Part shown: piece after piece, positions 5,305-5,359 of the stretch
How the letters are laid out: each line of letters starts with the position of its first letter
How positions within the stretch are numbered: the stretch's first letter is position 1
DNA from: an uncultured Leptotrichia sp.
Lineage (GTDB): Bacteria > Fusobacteriota > Fusobacteriia > Fusobacteriales > Leptotrichiaceae
Assembly (NCBI GenBank): GCA_938017765.1
Contig: CALIJH010000180.1
Span: 1 to 5,359 of the forward strand
Length of the DNA: 5,359 nt
Direction of reading: 5' to 3'
Translations under genes and position numbers: made by a program
The notes under the pieces: generated by a model
What the model saw: the letters and a program-made list of their open reading frames with translations, nothing else
What the model was told of the DNA's origin: nothing
Databases searched by the model: none

Positions 5305-5359
5305 GGTCGCATAGCTCAGTTGGGAGAGCACCTGCCTTACAAGCAGGGGGTCATTGGTT
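5305..5359 (+). tRNA. tRNA-Val (anticodon UAC), truncated by the right edge
   Basis: Only the first 55 bases are present. The 5' acceptor strand GGTCGCA is followed by T8, A9 and a D arm with stem GCTC/GAGC. The anticodon arm is CCTGC-CTTACAA-GCAGG with anticodon TAC at 5338-5340. The window ends inside the T arm, right after GGTT. The order and bases resemble E. coli tRNA-Val(UAC) closely. The remaining roughly 20 bases, and probably further tRNAs, lie beyond the window. Confidence 0.95.

Overview
The window is a very A+T-rich stretch of bacterial chromosome. Its genes are tightly packed, most have AGGAGG-type ribosome binding sites, and ATA and AGA codons are frequent. The overall style resembles Fusobacteria, most likely a Leptotrichia/Sebaldella-like member of the Leptotrichiaceae. 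That placement rests on style and protein flavour only; a low-GC Firmicute cannot be excluded without a database search.

Layout, left to right. Positions 1-203 are extremely A+T-rich, with only a doubtful open frame leaving the left edge on the minus strand. A minus-strand thioredoxin-fold gene with a CPDC active site (204-677) reads leftward. The intergenic stretch 678-931 holds that gene's promoter, a 28-codon open frame that may be a gene remnant, and the likely start of a plus-strand operon. The operon (932-2968) has three genes separated by 30 and 27 bases: a Cof-type HAD phosphatase, a stand-alone CheY-like receiver, and a second HAD phosphatase clearly paralogous to the first. A convergent intergenic region (2969-3227) contains a roughly 100-bp imperfect palindrome, probably a two-way terminator or a small mobile-element relic. 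A complete minus-strand sppA (signal peptide peptidase, 67K type, catalytic Lys199/Ser391) covers 3228-5015 and has a near-consensus promoter at 5042-5070. A promoter at 5145-5173 drives a tRNA cluster to the right: tRNA-Glu(UUC), complete with encoded CCA, then tRNA-Val(UAC), cut by the window's right edge.

How the genes relate. The three-gene operon is the only real functional grouping: two sugar-phosphatase-like enzymes flanking a phosphoacceptor domain that has no output domain and no histidine kinase nearby. The thioredoxin-like protein, SppA and the tRNAs are ordinary housekeeping or envelope-maintenance genes with their own promoters. I see no CRISPR array, transposase, toxin-antitoxin pair or defence system. 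The points most worth a second look are the HAD-receiver-HAD arrangement with its repeated gene ends, the long palindrome, and the possible gene remnant at 787-873.
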